Numbered from the stretch's first letter, positions 1-8,658 are shown. The stretch is 64,000 nt of DNA from an uncultured Prevotellaceae bacterium (GCA_902790625.1 CADASP010000007.1:1-64000), one strand, 5' to 3'. The notes: generated from the letters alone by a model not told the origin. Program-made: numbers and translations.

Positions 1-93
<93 letters not shown>

Positions 94-100
94 TTTTGAT

Positions 101-140
101 GGAGACTGTAGCCCAATGCGGGTTGCGGTCTCCTTTTTTT
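101..140 (+). terminator. rRNA operon terminator
   Basis: GGAGAC (101-106) pairs with GTCTCC (128-133), with an inner AGCCC/GGGTT stem, and seven Ts follow at 134-140. It lies immediately after the 5S gene and is a textbook Rho-independent terminator. Confidence 0.9.
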
Positions 141-261
141 GTGCGCGTTCGTCTCGCGCCGCCCGGATATATCGGATTCTCCAGAATCTCCGACATTCCC
201 TGATTCTCTGGGCTTCATTTTCATGTTTACTTTTATGCTATTCTTGTTATATGTATACAAT

Positions 262-872
262 GGTGCCAGGACGGCCTTTTCCAGCGCATCAAGAAGAGCG
301 TGCGTGTTGCCATTGCAAATGCCACTTATCTCGCGATAGGCAGAGAGGAAACGGAATGGAAACTGTCGTGAGCGTATCACCTCGCGCTCGTCGCTAAGCC
401 GATGGGCCACATCTTCAATGGCATTTCCTGAGACACCGCAAGTGAGGAAATTGCGAAGATTGCGGAGCATAGCCAAGTAGCCCAGTTTCCCGCTGCCGAC
501 AAGTTCTTCCCATCGGGCAGCGAAAGCCTCCTTCTTTGCTTCAGCAGGCGCGAACTCCTGCTGCCCAAGTGCTGACAATTCTGTCTCCCACGTATAAGGT
601 GTCTCCAGCGTCTTGTTCGTAATTTTGTCGAACAACAGCTGCTGAGCCTCGTCCTTTGCTTTGGGATGAACGATGAACAATGCATCGCGCAGCTTGACAT
701 CCAGATTGCTGCGGTCGTATTTAGAAACTGATACTCGTCGAAGTTGCCAGAACGCCTTCTGCAGCCCCACCTGTATCTGATGAGAGAGCTTGGCGGGCTT
801 CTTCGCTGGGGCGTTCCCCCTTGCGGCAGAGGCATTCTTAGAAGTGTAACCATCAACCTTACAATCTAACAT
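262..872 (-). pseudogene. TROVE (Ro60-like) protein remnant
   Basis: Read on the minus strand, the frame starting at 872 gives recognisable TROVE-domain sequence: KKPAKLSHQIQVGLQKAF, then SKYDRSN, LRDALFIVHPKAKDEAQ, GSGKLGYLAMLRNLRNF and RSRQFPFRFLSAYREI. Intact Ro60/Rsr proteins are about 500 aa and end in a von Willebrand A domain. Here the N-terminal part is missing and the similarity stops after EKAVLA near base 262. From there the frame runs without a stop through AT-rich DNA and antisense to the 5S gene. Between the QKAF and SKYDRSN segments, the family sequence FDEYQF appears only in another frame, which points to two compensating frameshifts. The fragment is therefore truncated at both ends and damaged. 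The ATG at 872 may be fortuitous. Confidence 0.75.
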
Positions 873-891
873 CTATCATTTGCCGCCTTCA

Positions 892-1455
892 TTATGTGGC
901 GTTGCAACTCGCCGTGTTCCACGCCTCACTCCCCTTTCTCAATGCCGCCAACAGGGCTCCAAGCTCTAGGTCGGGACCTTTGATGTGAACGTCGTACATA
1001 TAGCAATATGCACTATGCCATTTGATGGGAACATTTCTGAAGCCATTCTTTATGTAGAATATCTTCCGGTGGACACAAGCGGATAGTTGTTCGTTGTCGC
1101 TCATTGCCACTTCAGTGAGTAGCAAATAAGTGCGTTCAGGATTACTACAGACATGGCGCAGCAGCATGGAGCCATATCCTTGCCTATGATACGCCTCTTT
1201 GATTTGAAGATGCGTGATGTAGGTGGCCTGAAAGAAATCGATGGTGATGACATAGCCTACCCATTGGCCTTCCACTGCGATGGCCAGCAACCTTGGGGAT
1301 GAGCACTGGGTGGCCGAACCAAACAGCAGACTCCTCAACGTCTTGGCTTCAACGCCAAATGCCGACAAATCACTTTCTATGGACTTGTATGCCATATCGT
1401 CCTCGGCCACCCGCCTGATGGTGACCGAGGGGTTGTTCAAAGGTTTATGCACCAC
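892..1455 (-). CDS. GNAT family N-acetyltransferase
   Basis: A 187-aa soluble protein of the GNAT superfamily, which transfers an acetyl group from acetyl-CoA to an amine; the substrate cannot be told. The acetyl-CoA-binding motif A is visible as QIKEAYHRQGYGSMLLRHV around residues 95-113, preceded by the beta-4 strand and followed by a late NGF segment (IKNGFRNV) typical of the fold's end. The longest frame begins with GTG at 1455 and overlaps the end of the upstream 149-aa gene by 11 bases, which suggests translational coupling. An internal ATG about 20 codons in is an alternative start. The TROVE remnant follows it. Confidence 0.8.
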   Translation of the reverse strand: MVHKPLNNPSVTIRRVAEDDMAYKSIESDLSAFGVEAKTLRSLLFGSATQCSSPRLLAIAVEGQWVGYVITIDFFQATYITHLQIKEAYHRQGYGSMLLRHVCSNPERTYLLLTEVAMSDNEQLSACVHRKIFYIKNGFRNVPIKWHSAYCYMYDVHIKGPDLELGALLAALRKGSEAWNTASCNAT

Positions 1456-1894
1456 GTAAGTCTTCTAAGATACTGTCTACGTAAAGCTCCAGCATAGGAT
1501 AACCAAATGGATACAGCCGATGTCCGAAATCACTATACAACCCGCATAACGGATAGGGACGATTCGTCTCTTCTTCAATTCTCTTGAAAAATTGATAATG
1601 ACTGTCGCCCAGCACTTCGTCGTGGGAAGACAGCACTGCACATAGATAATCGATTTTGGACTTCGTCTTTTCGGCAACGTCATATTCCTTGAAACGCTCA
1701 AGGACTGGCAATGTCAGGGTATACGTTTCACTGCCGTCGCTGCGTTTGGAATGATAGGTCAGCTCCTGGTCCAGATATCTGCGCATGTGCGAATAGGGAT
1801 CGACACAAGGGTTGACCACCACAACGGGGGTGTCGCCGCTCTCGCACATGTTTTTGCGTTGCTTGTTTTTGTTTTTACCTTTCTTTGACATCAT
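1445..1894 (-). CDS. Hypothetical protein, 149 aa
   Basis: No family recognised. The N-terminus is very basic (SKKGKNKNKQRKN), followed by a mixed charged region and an aromatic C-terminal half. No signal peptide or membrane segment is seen. There are two adjacent ATG codons (1894 and 1891); the second would give a start at SKKGK. It ends 11 bases inside the GNAT gene, so the two are probably co-expressed. About 130 nt separate it from metK upstream; that gap holds a hairpin and a heptamer repeat, so transcription from metK into this gene may be reduced. Confidence 0.6.
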   Translation of the reverse strand: MMSKKGKNKNKQRKNMCESGDTPVVVVNPCVDPYSHMRRYLDQELTYHSKRSDGSETYTLTLPVLERFKEYDVAEKTKSKIDYLCAVLSSHDEVLGDSHYQFFKRIEEETNRPYPLCGLYSDFGHRLYPFGYPMLELYVDSILEDLRGA

Positions 1895-1917
1895 CTTGAT
1901 TGTTTTTTTATGGATGA

Positions 1918-1942
1918 CCTGTTATCTGAATCCGATAACAGG
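1918..1942. other. Short hairpin between metK and the 149-aa gene
   Basis: CCTGTTATC (1918-1926) and GATAACAGG (1934-1942) form a perfect 9-bp stem with a 7-base loop. Neither flank carries a clean T tract on the metK-reading strand, so an attenuator or processing site is as possible as a terminator. Confidence 0.45.
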
Positions 1943-1980
1943 CCTTTTGTTCTTCTTACTGCCTCTTACTACCAAGGGGG

Positions 1981-2020
1981 AGAGGTGAGAGGTGAGAGGT
2001 GAGTGGTGAGAGGTGAGTGG
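1981..2020. repeat. Heptamer tandem repeat (AGAGGTG)
   Basis: Five full copies and one partial copy of a 7-bp unit, AGAGGTG or AGTGGTG. The repeat ends three bases before the metK stop codon (minus strand, 2026-2024). The same unit occurs at 19020-19068. Confidence 0.9.
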
Positions 2021-2023
2021 AGG

Positions 2024-3226
2024 TTACTTAAGTTGGCACGCGCTCTGCAAGTAGTCTGCGATGTCCGTCTGCTCCCAGGGGAACAACAGGAAATTCTTCT
2101 CCTGTTTGTCGTGGGAATGTCCGAAATGTCCCCGCCTCGTCACCTCAAGGAAGCGAGGTCTCAGTCCGTCGAAGCGCTCGATGATACCTTTTGGCGACAG
2201 GTCGACGTGTCCCCTTATCCATGCTACGAGGGCTTCAGGGAGTTCACCGCTGTTGTCCGACAGTTTGTCTTCACTTTTTTCTAAATTGTTGAGTTCGATG
2301 TTGATGGCGCATGGTTGAGGTTGGCCGATGATATATGCCAGTTCCACCTTCGCCGTGTCTGCCAGACCTGCCGCCACGATGTTCTTTGCCAAGTATCGGC
2401 ACATATAGGTTGCGCTGCGGTCTACCTTGCTCATGTCCTTGCCCGAGAGGCCGCCACCGCCAACGGGAGCATAGCCACCATACTGGTCGACCACAATCTT
2501 TCGGTTCGTTATGCCGCAGTCGGAGATGCTGCCGCCAGTGTGCCACTCCCCAGCCGGGTTGATGACGATTTCTGGCTTGTCCTCGATGATGTGCTGGTGG
2601 AAAAGATGCGTGTCGATGTCCATACCATTATTCATAATATAGTCATTGACCTTGGCCCGGCACTCCTCTAATGAGCACTGGTGCATGGTGCTCACGAGGA
2701 TGGAATTGACATGGCTCCGGCCCTCTTCGTCGTAGGTCACCACCACCTGCGACTTGACGTCGGGCCCGAGAGTGTGGTGCAAGTCTTCGGCACATTGGCA
2801 GAGCTGTCGGGCGAGATAGGCCCCTAATGGCATCAGGTCTTCCGTCTCGTTAGAAGCAAACCCCACGCAGAAACCTTGGTCGCCCGCCCCGATGATGCCG
2901 TTGTCATGGTCTACGCTTTGGCTGATTTCCGGCGACTGCTTCCCGATGAGGTTGACCACCTTCATGTCGTCGCCCGCCAGATGGTGGTCGTCGGGATAGC
3001 CGATGCTGTCCATTGTCTCCCTCACGATGTGGTCGTAGTCGATTTGCGCCGTGCTCTTCACCTCGCCGCCCAAGACCACGATGTTGTCTTTCACCATCAC
3101 CTCGATGCCTGCGCGGGTGTTGGGGTCTTTCTCAAGGAAAGCGTCTAAAAGGGCGTCGCTGATTTGGTCGGCCACCTTGTCGGGATGGCCGAACCCTACG
3201 TGTTCACAGATTACTGTTCTTTTCAT
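2024..3226 (-). CDS. metK: S-adenosylmethionine synthetase, divergent form
   Basis: Makes S-adenosylmethionine from methionine and ATP in the cytoplasm. Family signatures seen: GHPDKVADQISDA near residue 13, IGKQSPEI, the GAGDQG hexapeptide near residue 115, and the P-loop-like GGGGLSGKDMSKVDRSATY near residue 255, so the ATP- and metal-binding residues look present. At 400 aa it is somewhat shorter than the roughly 430 aa I expect for the usual Bacteroidales enzyme. It is also unusual in places: the SEGHPDK motif reads GFGHPDK, so the family's Glu is Phe. It may be a second, specialised copy. It sits 51 bases downstream of an unknown 248-aa gene and probably shares its transcript. Confidence 0.92.
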   Translation of the reverse strand: MKRTVICEHVGFGHPDKVADQISDALLDAFLEKDPNTRAGIEVMVKDNIVVLGGEVKSTAQIDYDHIVRETMDSIGYPDDHHLAGDDMKVVNLIGKQSPEISQSVDHDNGIIGAGDQGFCVGFASNETEDLMPLGAYLARQLCQCAEDLHHTLGPDVKSQVVVTYDEEGRSHVNSILVSTMHQCSLEECRAKVNDYIMNNGMDIDTHLFHQHIIEDKPEIVINPAGEWHTGGSISDCGITNRKIVVDQYGGYAPVGGGGLSGKDMSKVDRSATYMCRYLAKNIVAAGLADTAKVELAYIIGQPQPCAINIELNNLEKSEDKLSDNSGELPEALVAWIRGHVDLSPKGIIERFDGLRPRFLEVTRRGHFGHSHDKQEKNFLLFPWEQTDIADYLQSACQLK

Positions 3227-3277
3227 TGTGTCTTGTTTTTAAAGTTAATGTTATTGTTATTCAGTCTATAAGCCTGG

Positions 3278-4024
3278 TCAGGCTATGCGGTAATTGAATG
3301 GGCCATTTCCCCTAAGGATTCCACTCGCCTTCTTGATACGCACCTCGTAAATGCGCTCGGTGGTCTTGTTGCTGAATCCGAATAGGTCGTGCAGAGGCGG
3401 CAACTGCTCTATGAGCTGCTCGAACGACACACGGCTGCCTACTGCGTCCTCGAAGACAATGCGGTCGTTGGGCATGCGTATTCTCCTCAGTTGCAGTTGG
3501 TTCTTGCCTACCATACGTTTCTCGTCCTCGAATCCACACCAGTAGCGCACCACGTTGTCCAGCGCCTCGTTGTTCTCCACGGCATTCTTCGCATGGGTGC
3601 GGAAGGTGGAGATATTGTGGTTGTTGGCCGCGCAGCCCTCCACCCACTCGTTGCCGCCCGAGCGGTAGAATTTGTCGTAGAGCGCCTCTATGGTAGCGGC
3701 AGCCCGCTCGTTGGTGAAGTATTTGTTGGGCAGTCCCCCCACCGCCTTCTGGCACAGCAGCGTGAGCACATAGAGCATTTTCGCCCCACGGTGCGGCATA
3801 CAGAGTGGCGTCTCCTCGCCGTTGTCCTTGCGGACGACGACGGTGTAGTCGCCCTCCCGCTTCACAAAGTCAGGCCTGTCCGACGGTTTCACCACGATAG
3901 AGAAGTTCGGCGTGGCGATCTTTTTAATTGTGCTCTTGTCCACCTTGTCGCCGAGCAAGATGAGGATTTGGAAAGGGTCTACGTTGTTGAGGGTAAGTCG
4001 GTTTCTGCTAATCTCAATTGTCAT
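3278..4024 (-). CDS. Hypothetical protein, 248 aa
   Basis: No family recognised. It appears soluble, with no signal peptide or membrane segment. The N-terminal third contains KSTIKKIATPNFSIVVKPSD; the middle carries a Cys/His/Asn-rich stretch (EGCAANNHNISTFRTHAKNA); the C-terminal third is basic (KNQLQLRRIRMPNDRIVF). The start ATG at 4024 is the first in the frame. It is the first clear gene of the metK group and lies 51 bases before metK. The 325 bases upstream (4025-4349) hold no convincing gene. Confidence 0.65.
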   Translation of the reverse strand: MTIEISRNRLTLNNVDPFQILILLGDKVDKSTIKKIATPNFSIVVKPSDRPDFVKREGDYTVVVRKDNGEETPLCMPHRGAKMLYVLTLLCQKAVGGLPNKYFTNERAAATIEALYDKFYRSGGNEWVEGCAANNHNISTFRTHAKNAVENNEALDNVVRYWCGFEDEKRMVGKNQLQLRRIRMPNDRIVFEDAVGSRVSFEQLIEQLPPLHDLFGFSNKTTERIYEVRIKKASGILRGNGPFNYRIA

Positions 4025-4349
4025 GGATGATTGATTTTAAGTTATAAGGTATGGTGAGGGGATAGCTGAAAACTCTGGGATGGAGCGCGAGAAGGGTCGT
4101 CATAGAGCGTATGACTTTCGGGGTTCGAGTCAGGATAACAAGAGGGGGGGGGGAGGTGGCTTCCTTTTGGGAAACCTACGAGTCGAATAGCGTTGTCATT
4201 GTGCAACGCGGAAGAAGGTTGGTTGTGGGTCCAACGCCGAAAAGCCCTTCCGCCAAGTGTTTGGCGTAGGGTACGAAGATGTTGTGTGAAGAACTTGTAG
4301 CCCCCCACACGCAAATCAAAAATAATAAAGAAAGAAATAATTTTGTCAT

Positions 4350-4648
4350 AATCACTTTTAATTAATCGGTTAATAATAAACTGTTAATTCAGATCCTTTT
4401 CCCACCGTGGCGATTATGTACTACTACATTACAACCTGCAATTCCCTGTTTTTGCTGGGTAGCGTGAGGGCTCCCGTGGTGAATTCGGTTGTCACGTGCT
4501 CGGTTGGGGCAGCTCAAGGCTGTCTCTTGATCTAATAATTGTTCAATAGTTCAAAGATCACTTACGATCATTGCCCAATTGGAAAGGGCCGCTTCTGCTG
4601 TTCCGTTTGAGGGTCTTTTGCTCTTCGGAATACAGTCTTTTTAATTTC
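4350..4648 (-). ncRNA. Candidate structured leader RNA or small RNA
   Basis: About 300 nt downstream of a promoter-like TACCTTTG have no coding potential but many short stems on the minus strand: GATC...GATC pairs around 4508-4560, CAGC-CTTGA-GCTG, and ATGTA-GTAG-TACAT. It precedes the 248-aa and metK genes, so it could be their leader or a free RNA. I could not match it to RNase P, tmRNA, SRP RNA, or the SAM, TPP, FMN or cobalamin riboswitches. An AT-rich stretch with a second TAnnTTTG-like box (4317-4324) marks its 3' side. A 57-codon frame starting at 4349 has a hydrophobic start but looks like chance. Confidence 0.35.
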
Positions 4649-4654
4649 GGAGCG

Positions 4655-4662
4655 CAAAGGTA
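4655..4662 (-). promoter_or_regulatory. Promoter -7 box for the metK group leader
   Basis: TACCTTTG on the minus strand fits the Bacteroidetes TAnnTTTG box and is followed by CGC, as is common. The predicted start is near 4648. No strong TTTG -33 box was found at the ideal distance. Confidence 0.5.
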
Positions 4663-4729
4663 AGTAAAATAATTGAGAATGAAGAATTATTCGCCCTAAA
4701 GATTGTTAACGCGGCGAAAATTTTTCGAG

Positions 4730-4796
4730 GTACGGTTGAAAAGACGCTTTCAGCGTCTGGAATCTTCAAAAAACGCTACCGTCTTCTCAACCGTAC
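4730..4796. repeat. Nested inverted repeat in a divergent intergenic region
   Basis: Arms at 4730-4745 and 4781-4796 (GTACGGTTGAAAAGAC and its near-perfect complement, 15 of 16) enclose a smaller perfect hairpin GACGC-TTTCA-GCGTC (4743-4757). The flanks are A/T runs. It lies between two divergent promoters, where no transcript ends, so it is probably not a terminator. A repeat element or operator is more likely. Confidence 0.7.
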
Positions 4797-4931
4797 GAAT
4801 TTTTTTTGCGAACATGCCAGGAACGATGGATTTCCAGCCAAATCGGCGGCCTGTCAACTAATCCTGAAAACTTCTGGTATTCTTCATTTTAATATTTAGG
4901 TGTTTCCCTACGAACTGATAGGGAATTCCAT

Positions 4932-4962
4932 TTTGCTGCTCGGGGGGAATGCGCTATCTTTG
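4932..4962 (+). promoter_or_regulatory. Promoter of the DKNYY-repeat gene
   Basis: TTTG at 4932-4935, a 19-base spacer and TATCTTTG at 4955-4962 match the Bacteroidetes -33/-7 pattern. The start of transcription would be near 4969, about 15 bases before the ATG. Confidence 0.75.
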
Positions 4963-4983
4963 CGCCATAGAAAGAACTTTTAA

Positions 4984-5610
4984 ATGTTTAGAATTATGAA
5001 ACGGATAGCTTTTTTGTTCAAGTCGTTTGTGACGATGGTGCTGTTGGGATGGACATTGACGAGCCACGCCCAGCGATATGAGATTGACCGCGACCGGGTG
5101 TTCTTCGGCGAGAATGTTGTGATGCAGGCCGATGCGCGTAGTTTTGTTGATTTGGGCTTCGGCTATGCCAAGGACCGTTGGAATGTATATCTGAACGGCC
5201 GTTTGCTGGAGTTTGTCGACCCGTCGACGTTTCGTTTGAAGCGGGGGCCTGCCTTACGCCATCACGGGCATGAGGAGGTGGATGCCGAAGCGCAAAGGGG
5301 GTATTACAAGAATCAGTTCAACGTCTACTATGGCAACAAGAAGATTGATGCCCAGGCCGCCACGTTTGTGGAATTGGGCGACGGCTATGCCAAGGATGCC
5401 TTCAATGTCTATTATTTCGGTGAGAAGATTAAAGGTTCTATGGCTGCCAACTTCGTGATTTTAGACGGCTACTATGCCAAGGATGCCTTCAATGCCTACT
5501 ACCGTGGTAAGAAGGTGGAAGGTGCCTTCGCCTCAACCTTCAAATCCACGGGCAACGGTTATGCCGAAGATACCTTCAATGCTTATTACAAGGGGAAAAA
5601 GCTGGAATAG
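4984..5610 (+). CDS. Secreted DKNYY-repeat protein
   Basis: A 208-aa exported protein with an N-terminal signal peptide ending near SHAQ. The mature part is made of about six repeats of roughly 25 aa with the pattern GYAKDxFNVYYxGKKI, seen as GYAKDRWNVYLNGRLL, GYAKDAFNVYYFGEKI, YYAKDAFNAYYRGKKV and GYAEDTFNAYYKGKKL. This is the DKNYY family, common in Bacteroidetes and Fusobacteria, with no established enzyme activity. Two start codons are possible (4984 and 4996); both suit the promoter. A monocistronic unit is likely, since a bidirectional terminator lies just downstream. Confidence 0.85.
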   Translation: MFRIMKRIAFLFKSFVTMVLLGWTLTSHAQRYEIDRDRVFFGENVVMQADARSFVDLGFGYAKDRWNVYLNGRLLEFVDPSTFRLKRGPALRHHGHEEVDAEAQRGYYKNQFNVYYGNKKIDAQAATFVELGDGYAKDAFNVYYFGEKIKGSMAANFVILDGYYAKDAFNAYYRGKKVEGAFASTFKSTGNGYAEDTFNAYYKGKKLE

Positions 5611-5622
5611 AGATGACAAGAA

Positions 5623-5669
5623 CAGTGTAGGAGGCGAACACCACTGACGGGTGTTCGCCTCCTACGCTG
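5623..5669. terminator. Bidirectional terminator
   Basis: A 20-bp stem (5623-5642 with 5650-5669, one G-U pair) with a 7-base loop sits between the convergent DKNYY-repeat gene and clpB, and can serve both. Confidence 0.85.
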
Positions 5670-5711
5670 TTTAGAGAAGGGCTGGCTTTTGCGTTGTGAG
5701 CAACGCTTGGC

Positions 5712-8270
5712 TTAGTTGTGGAAGACGAGGCCGTCGCCAAACTCATCAATGACGATGGGGTGCTCGCGAGTCACCTCGCCCGCCAGCAGCCGTCGGCTCA
5801 ACTCGTTGAGCACATGGTGCTGAATGGCGCGCTTCACGGGTCGTGCGCCCATGTCGGGGTCGTAGCCCTCGCGGGCCAGCCAGCGCACGGCGTGGTCGGT
5901 GACCTCGAGCTTGAATCCCTGCGGCTCCAGCATCTTCTGCACGCGTGCCAGTTGCAGGCGCACCACCTGCTCTATCTCCTGCTCGTTGAGCTGCTGGAAG
6001 GTGATAATCTCGTCGATGCGGTTCAGGAACTCCGGGCGCATCACCATGCGTAGTTGTTCGCGCGTGGCGTTGCTGGTCATGATGATGATGGTGTTCTTAA
6101 AGTCGGCTGTGCGCCCCTTGTTGTCGGTCAGTCGTCCGTCGTCGAGCACCTGCAGCAGGATGTTGAACACGTCGGGGTGTGCCTTCTCTATCTCGTCGAA
6201 GAGGATGACGCTGTAAGGCTTGCGACGCACGGCCTCTGTGAGCTGTCCACCCTCGTCGTAGCCCACGTAGCCCGGAGGTGCTCCGATGAGCCTTGATACG
6301 GTGTGCTTCTCCTGATACTCGCTCATGTCGATACGCGTCATCATCGTCTCGTCGTTGAATAGATACTCTGCCAGTGCCTTGGCCAGCTCGGTCTTGCCTA
6401 CGCCCGTCGTTCCCATGAAGATGAACGAGGCGATAGGCCGCTTGGGGTCTTGCAGTCCGGCACGCGAGCGGCGCACGGCATCGCTGACGGCCTGGATGGC
6501 CTCGTCCTGCCCGATGACGCGATGGTGTAGCTCCTCCTCCAGGTGGAGCAGCTTCTCACGCTCGCTCTGCATCATGCGGCTCACGGGGATGCCCGTCCAG
6601 CGGGAGACGACCTCGGCGATGTCGTCGGCGGTGACCTCCTCGCGGACGAGGCGGGAGCCCGACGGAGAACCGTCGGACACTGCGGCCGACTCAAGCTGGG
6701 TCTGGATTTGCTTGATGTGATCTTCGATGGCCTTCAGTTTTGAGTAGCGAATCTCTGCCACACGGCCATAGTCGCCTTCACGCTCAGCACGTTCCGCCTC
6801 TAAGCGCAACTGCTCCATCTGCTGTTTGTCCTGCTGGATGGTGTTGATGAGCTGGCGCTCACCCTCCCAGCGGGCTCGGAACTGCGTCTCCTGCTCGCGC
6901 AGTTCGGCGATTTCCTGGTCGAGTTGCTGCAGCTTGGTAGGTGCTGTAGGTGTGGTAGGTGTAGTAGGTGAGGTAGGCGTTTCGCGCTTGATGCTCTCGC
7001 GCTCTATTTCGAGCTGCGCCAGGCGGCGGGTAATCTCGTCGAGCTCCTCGGGCACTGAGTCGCGCTCCATGCGCAGCTTGGCGGCCGCCTCGTCCATCAG
7101 GTCGATGGCCTTGTCGGGCAGGAAGCGCTGGGTGATGTATCGCTCCGAGAGCTGCACGGCTGCGATGCAGGCATCGTCCTGTATGCGCACCTTGTGGTGG
7201 TTCTCGTAGCGCTCCTTCAGTCCTCGCAGGATGGAGATGGCGCTCAGCTCGTCGGGTTCGTCGACCATCACCGTCTGGAAACGACGCTCCAGCGCCTTGT
7301 CCTTCTCGAAGTACTTCTGATATTCGTTCAGCGTGGTGGCACCTATGGCACGCAGCTCGCCCCGCGCCAGTGCCGGCTTCAGGATGTTGGCGGCATCCAT
7401 GGCCCCTTCGCCCCCACCGGCTCCCACCAGGGTGTGAATCTCGTCGATGAAGAGGATGATGCGGCCGTCGCTCTTCGTCACCTCGTTGATGACGCTCTTC
7501 AGTCGCTCCTCAAACTCGCCCTTGTACTTGGCTCCCGCCACCAGTGCGCCCATGTCGAGCGAATACACCTGCTTGTCCTTCAGGTTCTCGGGCACGTCGC
7601 CTCGCACGATGCGCCCTGCCAGCCCCTCCACGATGGCGGTCTTGCCCGTTCCCGGCTCGCCGATGAGGATGGGGTTGTTCTTTGTGCGTCGCGAGAGGAT
7701 TTGCAGCAGTCGGCGTATCTCGTCGTCGCGTCCGATGACGGGGTCGAGCTTTCCGGCTCGTGCCAGGCTCACCAGGTTCTTGGCATACTTCTCCAGCGAC
7801 TGGTAGTTGTCGTCGGCGCTCTGGCTCTGCACCTTCTGTCCCTGTCGCAGTTCCAGTATGGCCTGCCGCAGGTCGCGCTCGTTGGCGCCGGCGTCTTTCA
7901 GTATGCGGCTCACGGTGCTGTTCACTATGAGGAGAGCCAATAATATTGGCTCACACGCAACAAACTCGTCGCCCATCTGCTGGGCTATCTCCTGCGCCCT
8001 CAGCAGTACCTTGTTGGTGTCGTTGCTCAGGTAGGGTTCTCCACCCTGCACGCGTGCCAGATGCTGCATCTCCTGCTGGCAGAGCATGGCAATCTGCTGT
8101 GCGTTCATGCCCAGCTTCTGGAATACGTAGCCCGTGATGTCGCGTGCTTTGTCGAGCAGTGCCGCCATCAGGTGCACCGGCTCTATGGACTGCTGTCCGT
8201 TCTGTCGCGCCAGGTTCACGGCCTGTTGCACCGTCTCCTGCGCCTTGATGGTAAACTTGTCTAATGTCAT
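5712..8270 (-). CDS. clpB: ClpB disaggregase chaperone
   Basis: A hexameric AAA+ chaperone that rescues aggregated proteins with DnaK after heat stress. Visible in order: the Clp N domain from the start, first Walker [10 protein letters not shown] near residue 205, Walker B FIDEIHTL, the coiled-coil M domain (about 400-540), second Walker [10 protein letters not shown] (usually GPTGVGKT) near 620, the pore segment GYVGYDEGG, and the C-terminal small domain. It is 852 aa, near the family length. Two oddities: a Thr/Pro-rich run [15 protein letters not shown] inside the M domain, coded by a 9-bp repeat, and a short link between MTSN and [10 protein letters not shown], where the family normally has about 25 more residues. 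A Shine-Dalgarno-like AAAGGAGA precedes the ATG. Confidence 0.97.
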   Translation of the reverse strand: MTLDKFTIKAQETVQQAVNLARQNGQQSIEPVHLMAALLDKARDITGYVFQKLGMNAQQIAMLCQQEMQHLARVQGGEPYLSNDTNKVLLRAQEIAQQMGDEFVACEPILLALLIVNSTVSRILKDAGANERDLRQAILELRQGQKVQSQSADDNYQSLEKYAKNLVSLARAGKLDPVIGRDDEIRRLLQILSRRTKNNPILIGEPGTGKTAIVEGLAGRIVRGDVPENLKDKQVYSLDMGALVAGAKYKGEFEERLKSVINEVTKSDGRIILFIDEIHTLVGAGGGEGAMDAANILKPALARGELRAIGATTLNEYQKYFEKDKALERRFQTVMVDEPDELSAISILRGLKERYENHHKVRIQDDACIAAVQLSERYITQRFLPDKAIDLMDEAAAKLRMERDSVPEELDEITRRLAQLEIERESIKRETPTSPTTPTTPTAPTKLQQLDQEIAELREQETQFRARWEGERQLINTIQQDKQQMEQLRLEAERAEREGDYGRVAEIRYSKLKAIEDHIKQIQTQLESAAVSDGSPSGSRLVREEVTADDIAEVVSRWTGIPVSRMMQSEREKLLHLEEELHHRVIGQDEAIQAVSDAVRRSRAGLQDPKRPIASFIFMGTTGVGKTELAKALAEYLFNDETMMTRIDMSEYQEKHTVSRLIGAPPGYVGYDEGGQLTEAVRRKPYSVILFDEIEKAHPDVFNILLQVLDDGRLTDNKGRTADFKNTIIIMTSNATREQLRMVMRPEFLNRIDEIITFQQLNEQEIEQVVRLQLARVQKMLEPQGFKLEVTDHAVRWLAREGYDPDMGARPVKRAIQHHVLNELSRRLLAGEVTREHPIVIDEFGDGLVFHN
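6936..6980. repeat. 9-bp in-frame tandem repeat inside clpB
   Basis: About five imperfect copies of GTAGGTGTG-type units encode TPT/SPT/APT tripeptides on the minus strand. The unit length keeps the frame, so copy-number change would only lengthen or shorten the loop. Confidence 0.8.
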
Positions 8271-8276
8271 AGCTAT

Positions 8277-8284
8277 CTCCTTTC
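8277..8284 (-). promoter_or_regulatory. Shine-Dalgarno-like site of clpB
   Basis: AAAGGAGA lies 6 bases before the clpB ATG on the minus strand. Such a site is uncommon in this phylum and supports the start at 8270. Confidence 0.6.
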
Positions 8285-8376
8285 TTTATTGTTTTTGTCA
8301 AAAATGCTTCAAAAGGTGTGCCGCAGCCAGAAAAGGCGACAAAATGGCAGGGTGTGCCGACAGAATGGCGCGTTAA

Positions 8377-8418
8377 AGTGAAGGGTGAAAAGTGATGAGT
8401 GAAGAATGAAGAGTGAAG
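8377..8418. repeat. Heptamer tandem repeat (AGTGAAG)
   Basis: Six imperfect 7-bp copies (AGTGAAG, GGTGAAA, AGTGATG, AGTGAAG, AATGAAG, AGTGAAG) in the 570-base gap between clpB and the macroglobulin gene. Apart from the promoter at 8788 and the palindromes at 8596, nothing else was seen in that gap. Confidence 0.8.
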
Positions 8419-8595
8419 AATTGGCTGCCGCGTTTCATGGAGGGGGCGCGCGAATACGCGCTTCACCCAACCAGGGGGCGGGAAATGATTTTTGGAACGA
8501 TTTAGCGTGTGTAGGCCATGGGCAAATGGGGGCAGGGGATGGCGGAGCGGGAAAAAGTAGCGTGCCTTTTGGGTTGGCAGCGGGCGGGGACAATG

Positions 8596-8658
8596 TTGGC
8601 AGCGGCCGCTGCCAATGATGGCAGCGTTCGGGAACAATGATGGCAGCGGCCGCTGCCA
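8596..8658. repeat. Paired GC-rich palindromes
   Basis: TTGGCAGCGGCCGCTGCCAA (8596-8615) is a perfect 20-bp palindrome. A second 18-bp copy lies at 8641-8658 and a half copy (ATGGCAGCG) between them. Spacing of the centres is 44 bases. No T tract or gene end is nearby. Confidence 0.85.

Noticed and set aside
377-856. 159-aa minus-strand frame over the TROVE remnant
   Set aside because: Only its short FDEYQF part matches the family; the rest is the wrong frame of the remnant.
4110-4130. GGTTCGAGTC, a tRNA T-loop-like sequence
   Set aside because: No complementary stem, acceptor or anticodon arm can be folded around it.
4042-4349. Two small minus-strand frames (90 aa at 4042-4314 and 57 aa at 4176-4349)
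   Set aside because: Low-complexity or overlapping frames in an apparently noncoding region. The hydrophobic start of the 57-aa frame coincides with an AT-rich promoter-like stretch.
4350-4648. Known SAM-I riboswitch
   Set aside because: Fragments such as ATCAAGAG and ACAACCG look similar, but the GA-rich kink-turn and the GGTGCTAA-like pairing are not in order, so I do not call it.
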